Shown here piece after piece: positions 16,980 through 25,314 of a DNA stretch of 36,537 bases. This stretch comes from Patescibacteria group bacterium (GTDB lineage: Bacteria; Patescibacteriota; Dojkabacteria; JAHIVN01), in NCBI GenBank assembly GCA_018816645.1, contig JAHIVN010000114.1, positions 1 to 36,537 on the forward strand, read 5' to 3'. How positions within the stretch are numbered: position 1 is the first letter of the stretch; each line of letters begins with the position of its first letter. Under the pieces are notes generated by a model. The model saw only the letters and a list, made by a program, of their open reading frames with translations. It ran no database searches and was not told where the DNA came from. The position numbers and the translations under genes were made by a program.

Positions 16980-17022
16980 TCCTCTGACTCTATATAAATT
17001 TAATAAGAATTAGCAAAAAGGC

Positions 17023-17051
17023 TTGTATCAATTCTATGGCTTTGCTATAAT
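17023..17051 (+). promoter_or_regulatory. Promoter of the infA-rpsI operon
   Basis: TTGTAT (17023-17028) and a perfect TATAAT (17046-17051) are 17 bases apart, and TG at 17043-17044 makes an extended -10. Transcription should begin near 17058, giving a 37-base leader before infA. This is the best promoter in the window and marks a separate transcription unit after map. Confidence 0.75.
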
Positions 17052-17094
17052 CAGATTCAGCCGTTTTCAAATTTTTATTTAAAAGGTGCTATTT

Positions 17095-17337
17095 ATGGCG
17101 AATCTTTGGGATCCAAAAATGAAGATTGAGGTAGATGGGGAGGTTGTGGAGGATATGCCTGGAACAAAATTCAAGCTGAAGGTTCTATTAAAGGGTAAGG
17201 AACAGGAACACGAAGTTGTTGGATATTTGTCTGGAAAGATGAGGAAAAACTACATTAAACTCAAGATAGGTGATAAGGTCAAGGTAGAGATTCCCCCTTA
17301 TGATCTAGAGAAAGGAAGAATAGTCTATAGATACTAG
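17095..17337 (+). CDS. infA: Translation initiation factor IF-1
   Basis: IF-1 blocks the A site during initiation. From the ATG at 17095 the protein is 80 residues. It is an OB fold with [40 protein letters not shown] and [20 protein letters not shown], matching the family throughout. A GTG at 17086 in the same frame overlaps the AAAAGG Shine-Dalgarno-like stretch and is rejected. First gene of the unit that begins at the promoter upstream. Confidence 0.95.
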   Translation: MANLWDPKMKIEVDGEVVEDMPGTKFKLKVLLKGKEQEHEVVGYLSGKMRKNYIKLKIGDKVKVEIPPYDLEKGRIVYRY

Positions 17338-17342
17338 CATTT

Positions 17343-17459
17343 ATGAAAGTCAAAAGCAGTGTAAAAAAGAGATGTGAACATTGTTACATAGTTAGACGTA
17401 AAGGGCGTGTTTACATATATTGCAAGAGGAATCCGAAGCATAAGCAGAGACAGGGTTAA
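17343..17459 (+). CDS. rpmJ: 50S ribosomal protein L36
   Basis: A 38-codon gene starting at ATG 17343 and ending at TAA 17457-17459. The protein begins [20 protein letters not shown] and continues [18 protein letters not shown]. Cys11, Cys14, Cys27 and His33 form the standard zinc site of L36. It lies in the usual place between infA and rpsM, 5 bases after infA. Confidence 0.96.
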   Translation: MKVKSSVKKRCEHCYIVRRKGRVYIYCKRNPKHKQRQG

Positions 17460-17484
17460 TTTATAGTTTAATATATATTTTCAG

Positions 17485-17880
17485 ATGGCACTAAAAAGAG
17501 CTAGGATTGCAGGGGTAGATATTCCGCTTGAGAAGAAGATTAAGGTATCACTTACGTATCTGCATGGTTTGGGTGATACACTAGCAAAGAAGATTTTAGA
17601 AGAGGCGAAGGTTGATTCCGAAAAAAGAACAAAAGATCTGAGTGATGCTGAAGTGAGGAATCTCGGATCAGTTATTGAGAGAGACTACAAGATCGAAGGA
17701 GAACTGAGGCAGATTAACTTCAGAAATATCAAGAGACTAAAGGATATCAGGTGTTATAGAGGAATCCGGCATAAACTTGGACTGCCTGTACGTGGACAGA
17801 GGACAAGGACAAACGCTGTAACTCGTAAGGGTAGAAATATCGCAGTTGGAGGTCTCAAGAGAAAATTAGAGAAAACTTAA
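17485..17880 (+). CDS. rpsM: 30S ribosomal protein S13
   Basis: S13 lies in the small-subunit head and contacts the P-site tRNA and L5. The 131-residue protein starts [20 protein letters not shown], holds the helix-turn-helix region, and ends with [20 protein letters not shown] and NAVTRKG, the diagnostic tail. Some Lys-rich residues follow. It lies 25 bases after rpmJ. Confidence 0.97.
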   Translation: MALKRARIAGVDIPLEKKIKVSLTYLHGLGDTLAKKILEEAKVDSEKRTKDLSDAEVRNLGSVIERDYKIEGELRQINFRNIKRLKDIRCYRGIRHKLGLPVRGQRTRTNAVTRKGRNIAVGGLKRKLEKT

Positions 17881-17898
17881 CATTTATTATTTCTTTAA

Positions 17899-18351
17899 AT
17901 GGGAAAGCAAAGAATCAATAAAGTAGAAGAAAAATCAGCTAAAGCGGGTCCTGATAAGGTAAAGACTGGTTCTTCCGGATCTCAGAAGAAAAAGAAAAAA
18001 AGCTATCCGAAGGCAAAAGTTACTGTGAACTGCAGCTACAATAATGTTGTCATATCTTTTCAGGATTATTCTGGCAATGTTTTTGCTTGGAGTAGCTGCG
18101 GGTGTGTTGGATTTAAAGGGTCTAGGAAGGGAACTGCGTTTGCGGCAACAAAAGCGGCATATGATGCTTTTGAGAAAGCTTCAAGATTTGGTGTCCAGGA
18201 AGCCTCTATTGTAGTGAAAGGTGTCGGGATGGGGAGAAGATCAGCTGTAAAAGGGCTTAGAACAGCTGGTCTTATTATTACATCTTTGTCTGATCATTCA
18301 CCGGTAGCACATAATGGATGCCGGCCAAGGAAGAAACCAAGGAAAAGATAG
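17899..18351 (+). CDS. rpsK: 30S ribosomal protein S11
   Basis: S11 lines the mRNA exit in the platform. The first 30 or so residues are a Lys/Ser-rich extension. The core then reads KVTVNCSYNNVVISFQDYSG, KGSRKGTAFAATKAAYDAF, VVKGVGMGRRSAVKGL and ITSLSDHSPVAHNGCRPRKK, all typical. 150 residues against about 129 in E. coli. It is 18 bases after rpsM. Confidence 0.97.
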   Translation: MGKQRINKVEEKSAKAGPDKVKTGSSGSQKKKKKSYPKAKVTVNCSYNNVVISFQDYSGNVFAWSSCGCVGFKGSRKGTAFAATKAAYDAFEKASRFGVQEASIVVKGVGMGRRSAVKGLRTAGLIITSLSDHSPVAHNGCRPRKKPRKR

Positions 18352-18374
18352 TTTAATTTTTGATATAAAAGCAA

Positions 18375-18971
18375 ATGGCTCGTGATTTAAGTCCAAAATG
18401 GAAAAGATGCAGAAGGGAAAAGTATTCCTTATTTGATGATGATACCTGGAAGAAAAGACCTACATTGCCTGGGCAGCATGGTATGAGCACTTCGAGACCA
18501 ACTGCATATGCTGTACGTTTCAGAGAAAAGCAGAAGGTCAAGAGGATATATGGTCTTTTAGAAAAGCAGTTTAAAAGGTTCTTCAAACTTGCCGAAAAAT
18601 CAGAGGGTAATACGGGTACTAGGTTGCTTCAGTTGCTTGAACTAAGGCTTGATAATGTTGTTTATCGTTTAGGACTTGCTCCTACGAAAAGAGCTGCACG
18701 ACAGTTGGTAACACATGGTCATATAGATGTGAATGGGAAGAAGGTTGATATTCCGTCATTTATAACTAGTGTAGGAGATGAAATCTATTTGAAATCAAAA
18801 AGCCAGAAAAAAGAGTTCGCAAAGATTCTGTCTGATGGAGCTAAGAAAGTAACATCCCCTGCCTGGCTGAGTAAACTGGCCAGTGGTGGAAAGGTTAAGA
18901 TGGAGCCGTCAAGAGAAATGATCGATAAAGGCATAAACGAAAGCTATGTAGTTGAGTTTTATTCTCGCTAA
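18375..18971 (+). CDS. rpsD: 30S ribosomal protein S4
   Basis: S4 starts 30S assembly and can act as a translational repressor in other bacteria. The 198-residue protein has the N-terminal domain (RKRPTLPGQHG-like stretch KKRPTLPGQHGMSTSRPTAY), LLQLLELRLDNVVYRLGLAP and the S4 RNA-binding fold ARQLVTHGHIDVNGKKVDIP. Only one cysteine (C12) lies in the N-terminal part, so this is the zinc-free form. It ends VVEFYSR, as usual. Confidence 0.97.
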   Translation: MARDLSPKWKRCRREKYSLFDDDTWKKRPTLPGQHGMSTSRPTAYAVRFREKQKVKRIYGLLEKQFKRFFKLAEKSEGNTGTRLLQLLELRLDNVVYRLGLAPTKRAARQLVTHGHIDVNGKKVDIPSFITSVGDEIYLKSKSQKKEFAKILSDGAKKVTSPAWLSKLASGGKVKMEPSREMIDKGINESYVVEFYSR

Positions 18972-19013
18972 TAGAGATTTCAGTGAAAAAAAATTAATTA
19001 TTAAAGTCAGAAT

Positions 19014-19952
19014 ATGTTTGCAGTCGATAAATTTAAGTTCAAAGTTTTAGAGGAGAAAGAAGGTTTGGGTAAATATAGCTTTGGACCTTTTCCAAAGGGG
19101 TATGGGATCACTATAGGAAATGCGTTTAGAAGAATTCTTTTATCGAGTACTGAGGGAGCAGCTATTACAAGTGTTTCCGTTAAAGGAGCAAAACATGAGT
19201 ATTCGACTGTTCCAGGTGTTTTAGATGACGTTCTAAATATCATCCTGAAACTAAAACAGCTTGCTTTTAAGTGTTATAGTACTGAACCTCAAACTTTAGC
19301 GCTAGACGTAAAAGGTAAAAAGGTAGTAACGGGAAAAGATATAAAGCTGACAGCTGAAGTAGAGATAGCTAACCCAGAAATTGAAATAACAGAACTAACA
19401 GAAGCCTCAGCCAAGCTGAATATAGAAATCGTCGTTGAGCAGGGAGTAGGGTATCATGCTAGTGATGAGAGTAAGAGGAAGCAGATTGGAGTGATTCCGG
19501 TTGACTCAAATTTTTCTCCTGTAAAAAAGGTTGTTTTTGAGATCGAGAAAGCTAGAGTTGGTCAACAGACGGATCTAGATGAAATAATACTTACGATAAA
19601 AACAAACGGAGTTGTTGCTCCTAAAGATGTGCTAGATCAGGCGACAAACATCTACAATAAAGTTACATCTAGGCTTGTGACTGCAATCACGGGAGTAGCC
19701 GAAGAAGAACAGGTAGTAGAAGAGGCCTCTGAGAAGGATGAAGAAGAATCACTTAGTTCTGATTTGGACATAGACAAGTTGAACCTTTCAGCAAGACTAA
19801 CACATAGTCTTATAAAATCAGGGTACAAGAATCTGACTGATCTGGAAGGGAAGACAGTAGAAGAAATCATGGAAATCAGAGGGCTAGGGAAGAAGAGTGT
19901 CGAAGAACTGATAGACATTATGAAAAGTTATAAGTTAGATATTAAAGACTAG
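19014..19952 (+). CDS. rpoA: RNA polymerase alpha subunit
   Basis: Alpha dimerises to start polymerase assembly. The 312-residue protein has the N-terminal domain (FGPFPKGYGITIGNAFRRIL, LSSTEGAAITSV, TVPGVLDDVLNIILKLKQL, VEQGVGYHASDESKRKQIGV), a Glu-rich linker (about residues 225-250), and the CTD with LSARLTHSLIKSGYKNLTDL and IRGLGKKSVEELIDIM. In the CTD the Arg equivalent to E. coli Arg265 is kept, but Asn268 corresponds to His, so UP-element contacts may differ. The same fold seems to be appended to L4 in this window. Confidence 0.97.
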   Translation: MFAVDKFKFKVLEEKEGLGKYSFGPFPKGYGITIGNAFRRILLSSTEGAAITSVSVKGAKHEYSTVPGVLDDVLNIILKLKQLAFKCYSTEPQTLALDVKGKKVVTGKDIKLTAEVEIANPEIEITELTEASAKLNIEIVVEQGVGYHASDESKRKQIGVIPVDSNFSPVKKVVFEIEKARVGQQTDLDEIILTIKTNGVVAPKDVLDQATNIYNKVTSRLVTAITGVAEEEQVVEEASEKDEEESLSSDLDIDKLNLSARLTHSLIKSGYKNLTDLEGKTVEEIMEIRGLGKKSVEELIDIMKSYKLDIKD

Positions 19953-19963
19953 GATATCTTTTT

Positions 19964-20542
19964 ATGAGACATCAGAAAAAAAGCCTTAAAAAATTAGGTC
20001 GAACTAAATCACACAGAGAAGCTCTTGTCTCAAATTTAGCAGTATCATTGATCTTGAATGAATATATGGTCACTACTGTAACGAAGGCGAAAGTTTCAAA
20101 AAGTTTTGTAGACAAAGTAATCTCTGCTGGAATGAGAAAAAGAGGAGATTCTACTAAGCGGATGATGCAGCTTTTAAAAAACAAACTAGCTGTTCAGAAG
20201 ATAAAAGATATTTTATTGAAGAGATTTGCTGGACGTAGCGGTGGCTATACAACTATTGTGAAACTTGGGAGGAGAAAAGGGGATGGAGCTGAGATGGCGA
20301 AGCTAATTCTGATAGGATCCGAAGCTGTAAGAAGACCTAAAAAGAAGTCTTCTAAATCGAAGAAAAAAGAAGCAGATCAGAAGCAAACAAAAGAACCAGA
20401 TAAAAAGAATATTCTAGATAGAGTAAAAGGGATAGGGGGTAAATTTACTGATCGTAGCAAGAAAGGATCTGATACGAGAATAGCAAAAGGTGCAGATAGA
20501 ACATCTCCAGAAATTATGGGTAAATCACGTTCTGGTATCTAA
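19964..20542 (+). CDS. rplQ: 50S ribosomal protein L17 with basic C-terminal extension
   Basis: L17 sits near the tunnel exit. The first 115 or so residues match the family: MRHQKKSLKKLGRTKSHREA, VTTVTKAKVSKSFVDKVI, LKRFAGRSGGYTTIVKLGRR. The remaining 75 are a Lys/Ser/Asp-rich low-complexity tail, making the protein 192 residues against 127 in E. coli. AGGA about 9 bases before the ATG may serve as a Shine-Dalgarno sequence. Normal position after rpoA. Confidence 0.95.
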   Translation: MRHQKKSLKKLGRTKSHREALVSNLAVSLILNEYMVTTVTKAKVSKSFVDKVISAGMRKRGDSTKRMMQLLKNKLAVQKIKDILLKRFAGRSGGYTTIVKLGRRKGDGAEMAKLILIGSEAVRRPKKKSSKSKKKEADQKQTKEPDKKNILDRVKGIGGKFTDRSKKGSDTRIAKGADRTSPEIMGKSRSGI

Positions 20543-20562
20543 ATAGATTAATGTTTAAGCTG

Positions 20563-21015
20563 ATGAAAAAGACAACTGCAATTTCGAAAAGTGAAAAGGA
20601 ATGGTATCTCGTTGATGCCAATGGTGTCCGTCTGGGTAGATTGGCTACTACTATAGCACGAATCCTAATCGGTAAAAACAAAGCAGAGTACTCACCTCAT
20701 ATTGACTGTGGAGATAATATAATAGTAATAAACTCTAGGAATTTAAGTGTTCATCCTAAGAAAATCGACAACAAGATATACTGGAGACATTCGGGATACC
20801 CAGGAGGCATCAAGCAGCGGACTCTAGGCGAAATGATGAAACGCAATCCAAATCAAGTTATTGAAATTGCTGTAAAGGGAATGCTGCCAAGAAATAAACT
20901 AGCAAGGCAGATTATAAAGAAACTTTATGTTTATCCAGATGAAAAGCACTCACATGAGGCACAGAAACCTAAAATAATCGAAATATCAAAAAATGGCAGC
21001 AAAGAGCAAAATTAA
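20563..21015 (+). CDS. rplM: 50S ribosomal protein L13
   Basis: L13 is an early 50S assembly protein. The protein carries EWYLVDANGVRLGRLATTIA, GDNIIVINSRNL, YWRHSGYPGGIKQRTLGEMM and VKGMLPRNKLARQIIKKLYV, all diagnostic. The ATG at 20563 (150 residues) gives the same distance to the conserved Trp-Tyr as in E. coli L13; an ATG at 20551 would add four residues and cannot be ruled out. Its end overlaps rpsI by 23 bases. Confidence 0.95.
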   Translation: MKKTTAISKSEKEWYLVDANGVRLGRLATTIARILIGKNKAEYSPHIDCGDNIIVINSRNLSVHPKKIDNKIYWRHSGYPGGIKQRTLGEMMKRNPNQVIEIAVKGMLPRNKLARQIIKKLYVYPDEKHSHEAQKPKIIEISKNGSKEQN

Positions 21016-21415
21016 CAAAAAGACTTTAGGAAAGTATGTTTATGCATATGGCAGAAGAAAAGGAGCAATTGCCTCTGTTAGACTGTTTGAAGGAAAGGGA
21101 ACTGATACAATAAATGAAAAAGAAATTAAGAAGGTCTATACCAGTCAGAGATATCTGAAGGTACTTTACTCCCCACTTGAAGCTACAGAAAACAAGGGAA
21201 AATACTACTTTACAGTAAAGGTTCGAGGAGGTGGCGTAACAGGTCAGTTGAGTGCAATTAAGCTTGCGATCTCAAGAGCCTTGGTTAGATTAGATCAGGA
21301 CTACAAGCTCGAATTAAATAAATTAAAGCTGTTGACAGTTGATTCACGGGTCAAAGAGAGAAAGAAGCCAGGACTCAAGAAGGCAAGAAAAAGAGAGCAG
21401 TACTCCAAGAGATAG
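20993..21415 (+). CDS. rpsI: 30S ribosomal protein S9
   Basis: S9 reaches the P-site tRNA with its C-terminal tail. The 140-residue protein contains YAYGRRKGAIASVRLFEGKG, VRGGGVTGQLSAIKLAISRA, and the tail DSRVKERKKPGLKKARKREQ ending YSKR, the usual C-terminus contacting the anticodon. It overlaps the end of rplM by 23 bases, so translation is coupled. It closes the ribosomal part of the window. Confidence 0.97.
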   Translation: MAAKSKINKKTLGKYVYAYGRRKGAIASVRLFEGKGTDTINEKEIKKVYTSQRYLKVLYSPLEATENKGKYYFTVKVRGGGVTGQLSAIKLAISRALVRLDQDYKLELNKLKLLTVDSRVKERKKPGLKKARKREQYSKR

Positions 21416-21459
21416 TCTTTCATTCCAGCTTATTTCCACACGTCAAATTGTTATTTTAT

Positions 21460-21487
21460 TTGCGAAATTTCTCCCTTTTTGTATAAT
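21460..21487 (+). promoter_or_regulatory. Promoter upstream of the PEGA/DUF4012/greA unit
   Basis: TTGCGA (21460-21465) and a perfect TATAAT (21482-21487) are 16 bases apart. The predicted transcription start near 21494 lies downstream of the alternative TTG start at 21479, which argues that translation begins at the ATG at 21530. Confidence 0.6.
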
Positions 21488-21529
21488 GAGCAGGTAAAGG
21501 AGTTTTTATCTTATAATCTGCCTAAATTC

Positions 21530-22189
21530 ATGAAAAAGCTTGGTTTTTGCTTATTTATCATTATTATCGCCGTAGTGTTAGCGTTACTTCTTCCCTGGGA
21601 AAACTTGAGTGAGTGGAAGGACGGAATCACAGGAAAGGCAGTAGACTATGCATCACTCAAGGTTTATTCTCTTGGAGGTGATATGAAGGTTTATATTGAT
21701 GGTGAAGAAAAGGGTACAGTATCAAGCGAGAGTTCTTATTTGGAGATCTTTCCTATAGAGGTAGGAAAGCATGAGGTAAAGCTTGTCCGCGATGCATCGA
21801 ACGACTCGTTCTATCAGAATTTCTTGAGAACAATATCATTTGAGAAGGGGTTTGATACTGTCATCAGCTGGGAGCTTGGGCCTAGTGAGGATGCTACATC
21901 GGGATGGGTCTTATATGCTCGAAAGAGCGGTGCCGATGAGAGTGATGTAAAGATCAGTCTCGAGTCGATTCCCGATAATTCAAATATTCAGATCAATGAT
22001 GACGTACCAATAGTTTCGCCAATTAGAAGCTATCCATTGACTCTTGATAGACAACATAAGTTAGTTGTAGCAAAGAGCGGTTACCAGTCGATGGAGCTTC
22101 CGGTACTACCCGGAGATGATGAGGAAAGATTATTGCTGAAAGGATACGAGCTTTTTTTAGAAGTAGATTTATATAAATTACCTGTTTAG
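21530..22189 (+). CDS. Membrane-anchored PEGA-domain protein
   Basis: The 219-residue protein has a signal-anchor (about residues 5-22, GFCLFIIIIAVVLALLL) followed by two beta-rich repeats resembling PEGA domains. The first (about 45-85) includes KVYIDGEEKGTV and PIEVGKHEVKLV; the second (about 150-205) includes ISLESIPDNSNIQIND and LVVAKSGYQSMELPV. PEGA domains are small surface or periplasmic modules often linked to cell-envelope proteins. The start was chosen because the frame's earlier TTG at 21479 lies inside the promoter. The next gene begins 5 bases after the stop, so the two are likely to work together at the envelope. Confidence 0.8.
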   Translation: MKKLGFCLFIIIIAVVLALLLPWENLSEWKDGITGKAVDYASLKVYSLGGDMKVYIDGEEKGTVSSESSYLEIFPIEVGKHEVKLVRDASNDSFYQNFLRTISFEKGFDTVISWELGPSEDATSGWVLYARKSGADESDVKISLESIPDNSNIQINDDVPIVSPIRSYPLTLDRQHKLVVAKSGYQSMELPVLPGDDEERLLLKGYELFLEVDLYKLPV

Positions 22190-22194
22190 CGATT

Positions 22195-25100
22195 ATGCCA
22201 GTACTCGAGAAAGTCTCAAGAAATAAGAATATTCCTGTTGCCTTGATCTATGGGGGTGCAAATGTGTTGGGGGAAGAACTTGTGAAGCTGTTGATTGATC
22301 AAGGGGCGTTTGTTATTGTCGTAGATGAGTATAGTAAAAAGAACCAAAAGATGATTGAGCCCGTCGCTGAAAGCGAGCAGTTTTCTTTTGTAGAAATTTC
22401 CGGTGCAGAATCATTAATCGATTCTATAAGCAGAGTAGACTACATTTTCTATTTAAACTATCGTAGTGTTGATCCCGATCAGGTTATTTCGACTACAGAT
22501 TTCCTTAAAAGTTCGAACCGCTTGGATAAGCTTCTCCAGCTTGGTGTCGAGAAAAAATCGAAGTTTCTTCTTGCGTCATCATTGAAACTTGAACAAATTC
22601 TTCAGTCGAGGAAAGAAGATTCTTTTGACGCTTCGCATGATCTAAGCTATACAGTGATCGAGACACAAAGATATGCTGAAAACCTGACATGGGAGTACTA
22701 TAAGCAAGGAGGGCTGAATGCTAGGATTGTTAGAATGGGGGAGATTATCGGGAAGGGAATAAACCTGGAAGATGATACTCTTGTAAATAGGTATATCAAA
22801 GATGCAATAAAGGGAGAAAAACTAGTAGTTGATGGAGATGGATTGGAAAATTTATACTTTGTTCATGTTCTTGATGCTGCGTATGGTCTTGTGAAGGCAC
22901 AGTTTACTTCGAATACTGAAGGTGGACTCTATGCCCTGTATATTCCCAGAGACATCACAGTACTGAATTTAGCATATAAGATTATGGATCTTGAACCACG
23001 TGCTTCGGGGATAGAATTTGTTGAAAAGAAGGGAAAGTCCCACCTTGGTGTATTTGACCCAGGGAGAAACCTCAAAAGTGTAGGTTGGAAGCCAAAGATT
23101 TCTCTAGAAAGGTCTTTAGCACAGACGATAGATTATGCATATAAGATTTTTGGTAAAGTAAAACCTTCTGATAAAGTACATAAGGAAGTCTCCAAAGAAC
23201 GTTTACAGGGAAAGAAAAGAGCAAAGAAATCAATATTCACCTTTATTCGGGATTTCTTTTTTGAGGTAAAAGAGGAAAAAATGCCGGATTCAGTTCTGGA
23301 TAATATACAGTATAGTTCTTACAGTCGAAAAGCTCTTGGAAGCGGGGATGTAAACAAGCAGGAAAACAGGGTTCTGCTTTCAGGAAAGGAATCAGGGAGA
23401 GAAGGAGAGAGGGAAGATGATAAATTTAAGAAGTTAATAAAAAAACGAAGGTTGGATTTGTCGAGTGTGTTTGGCCGGTTAAAACTATCAAGCTTTATCT
23501 TTTTTGTTTTGATTTCGGGGATATTCCTGTCCTTCTATATATTTCTTTTTGCACCGGTACTCAGAAGTCTTGTGTTGAGCAAGGAGATTTTTGACTTAAC
23601 TGGAGAGATTTCAGTAAACCTGACGGAGCATGATTACAAAGATGCTGAAAGAGGTTTGGACAAAGCAGTCTTGTCTCTAGAAAGCCTTGATAAGAATCTG
23701 AGCCGTTTGAACTATGTTTCTTCGTTGGGATTATATGATGGACTGGACAGCTATCGCAAGGATATGTTGAATTCCAAGGATATCTTTGAGGGAAGTAACA
23801 GCATAGTACATGTACTTGCCGAACTTCAGCTATTTGCAGATAACTATCAACAAAATGTGACTCTTGAAGGAAGTGACAATTTAACTCTGACTTCAAGTAC
23901 TCCCAAATATGATTTTGAAGGATTGAAAGATGTTCAAAAAGACTATACCTTTGGTTTGAAGATGATTTCTGCCGAAATCCCTTTGTTCTCAGACGCTAGT
24001 ACCTCTCTTCCTATACTAGGTAGCAGACTGAGCGATTTTCACAATGATATAACTGAAGTAAGGCAGGATATAAGATCCTCCGGAGAGATTCTTCAAGCAA
24101 TTCCAACATTGCTGGGTGTAGAAGAACTTCAAACCTATGCCTTGATCCTGGTAAATGAGGAAAAGTTGACACCCTTGGGAGGGGTTATTGAAGCTGTCGG
24201 GGTTTTTGATATCGAGAATGGAGGAATCAAGAACGTAGGTGTTTTTTCAAAGGATGAATTCGATCTTGACCTGGATAACGACCAGATTGCTTTGATAAAA
24301 AGTCAATTAGGCGAATTGTATCCAAAAGATGGTTTGGGATTCGAGAATCTGACAAGGATATTGGATGATGAAACTTTCATAGCTTTGCTCAACCTTAGTA
24401 TTGAGCGAAAGTATTTGAGTGCTTCTGATCATGTAGTATTGTTAAACTTCAAGGCTTTAGAAGATATTGTTTCGGCAGGAGGGTCAATCGAGCTGTCTGG
24501 GGTTGGAACATTAAATGCATCAAATTATAACCAAGTTGTGAGAGGTGGGGAAATCTCATACAAAGAGTTGCTAGCAAAAACAATGCTAAAACTGCTTGCT
24601 ATAAATGATAAATCCTCTCAAGAGCAGTTGCTTGCGATTAGACAGAATTTTACCGAAAGCAACATGAAACTTTATTCTTCTGAAAATAGTCTTACAAACT
24701 ATTTTGATGAAACAAATATGATCCTGCAGGATCAAAATAGCTTTGATCTAGTTGACCTAAGCTTTGTATCGGATTCTGGAGCTGGACCCTTGGCTGTCGA
24801 AGTCGATGTGGAATCTGTTATGTCAGATCAAGATGTAGAGAGTCGGTATCAGTATACTTTTAGGAATGCTTCTGAAGTAAATTTTGACGGATACTCAATA
24901 TTGTCTTTCGGTTCGAAGTTCGATATTTTAGAGACATCAGCCTCGGGCATTTTAGATAAAAATATCGACACTCTCGATGAAAGACTTCTCGTCAAGCTCT
25001 ATCTTTCGGCTCAAGAGGAGGTTACTCTGACTGTTAGTGGGAAAAGTGAGGGAGTTGTATTACCCAACCAAAGTGAGTATAATTATACGGTAATCTTCAA

Positions 25101-25266
25101 AAAACCACTTGGTTTCTCTTATCAAGAAGTATTTAGTCTAGAGTTCCCCCAGAGCTTAAGACTTTTTTCTGGAGGAGAAGGTGGGCAAGTGGATGGAAAC
25201 AAGATTTTGTTTCAAACAGAGCTTCTTGAAGATGAGTTGTTAAAGTTTTCTTTTACTTCGGTATAA
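22195..25266 (+). CDS. Extended SDR pseudo-epimerase fused to DUF4012-type domain
   Basis: A 1023-residue fusion. Residues 15-320 form an extended short-chain dehydrogenase fold like UDP-glucuronate decarboxylase/epimerases: GGANVLGEELV (20-30), NARIVRMGEIIGKG and VVDGDGLENLYFVHVLDAAY. Aligning TQRYAE (157-162) with the GKRAAE of that family puts Val154 and Gln158 in place of the catalytic Tyr and Lys, and Asn23 replaces a cofactor-loop Gly, so it is probably not an active epimerase. A charged linker (about 335-420) leads to a membrane helix (about 428-455). The external part (460-1023) matches DUF4012 in layout, including LGVEELQTYALILVNEEKL and TPLGGVIEAVGV. DUF4012 proteins are frequent in CPR and Actinobacteria near surface polysaccharide genes; their activity is unknown to me. 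Cytoplasmic SDR plus outer DUF4012 suggests a sensor or scaffold for nucleotide sugars (inference). Confidence 0.78.
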   Translation: MPVLEKVSRNKNIPVALIYGGANVLGEELVKLLIDQGAFVIVVDEYSKKNQKMIEPVAESEQFSFVEISGAESLIDSISRVDYIFYLNYRSVDPDQVISTTDFLKSSNRLDKLLQLGVEKKSKFLLASSLKLEQILQSRKEDSFDASHDLSYTVIETQRYAENLTWEYYKQGGLNARIVRMGEIIGKGINLEDDTLVNRYIKDAIKGEKLVVDGDGLENLYFVHVLDAAYGLVKAQFTSNTEGGLYALYIPRDITVLNLAYKIMDLEPRASGIEFVEKKGKSHLGVFDPGRNLKSVGWKPKISLERSLAQTIDYAYKIFGKVKPSDKVHKEVSKERLQGKKRAKKSIFTFIRDFFFEVKEEKMPDSVLDNIQYSSYSRKALGSGDVNKQENRVLLSGKESGREGEREDDKFKKLIKKRRLDLSSVFGRLKLSSFIFFVLISGIFLSFYIFLFAPVLRSLVLSKEIFDLTGEISVNLTEHDYKDAERGLDKAVLSLESLDKNLSRLNYVSSLGLYDGLDSYRKDMLNSKDIFEGSNSIVHVLAELQLFADNYQQNVTLEGSDNLTLTSSTPKYDFEGLKDVQKDYTFGLKMISAEIPLFSDASTSLPILGSRLSDFHNDITEVRQDIRSSGEILQAIPTLLGVEELQTYALILVNEEKLTPLGGVIEAVGVFDIENGGIKNVGVFSKDEFDLDLDNDQIALIKSQLGELYPKDGLGFENLTRILDDETFIALLNLSIERKYLSASDHVVLLNFKALEDIVSAGGSIELSGVGTLNASNYNQVVRGGEISYKELLAKTMLKLLAINDKSSQEQLLAIRQNFTESNMKLYSSENSLTNYFDETNMILQDQNSFDLVDLSFVSDSGAGPLAVEVDVESVMSDQDVESRYQYTFRNASEVNFDGYSILSFGSKFDILETSASGILDKNIDTLDERLLVKLYLSAQEEVTLTVSGKSEGVVLPNQSEYNYTVIFKKPLGFSYQEVFSLEFPQSLRLFSGGEGGQVDGNKILFQTELLEDELLKFSFTSV

Positions 25267-25314
25267 GATTATATTTCATAGAATTAGTTATTTGAATTTA
25301 ATTATTGTATTGTT

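Noticed and set aside
21479-21529. TTG start giving the PEGA protein 17 more residues
   Set aside because: It overlaps a good TATAAT promoter element, and the ATG at 21530 leads straight into the membrane anchor.
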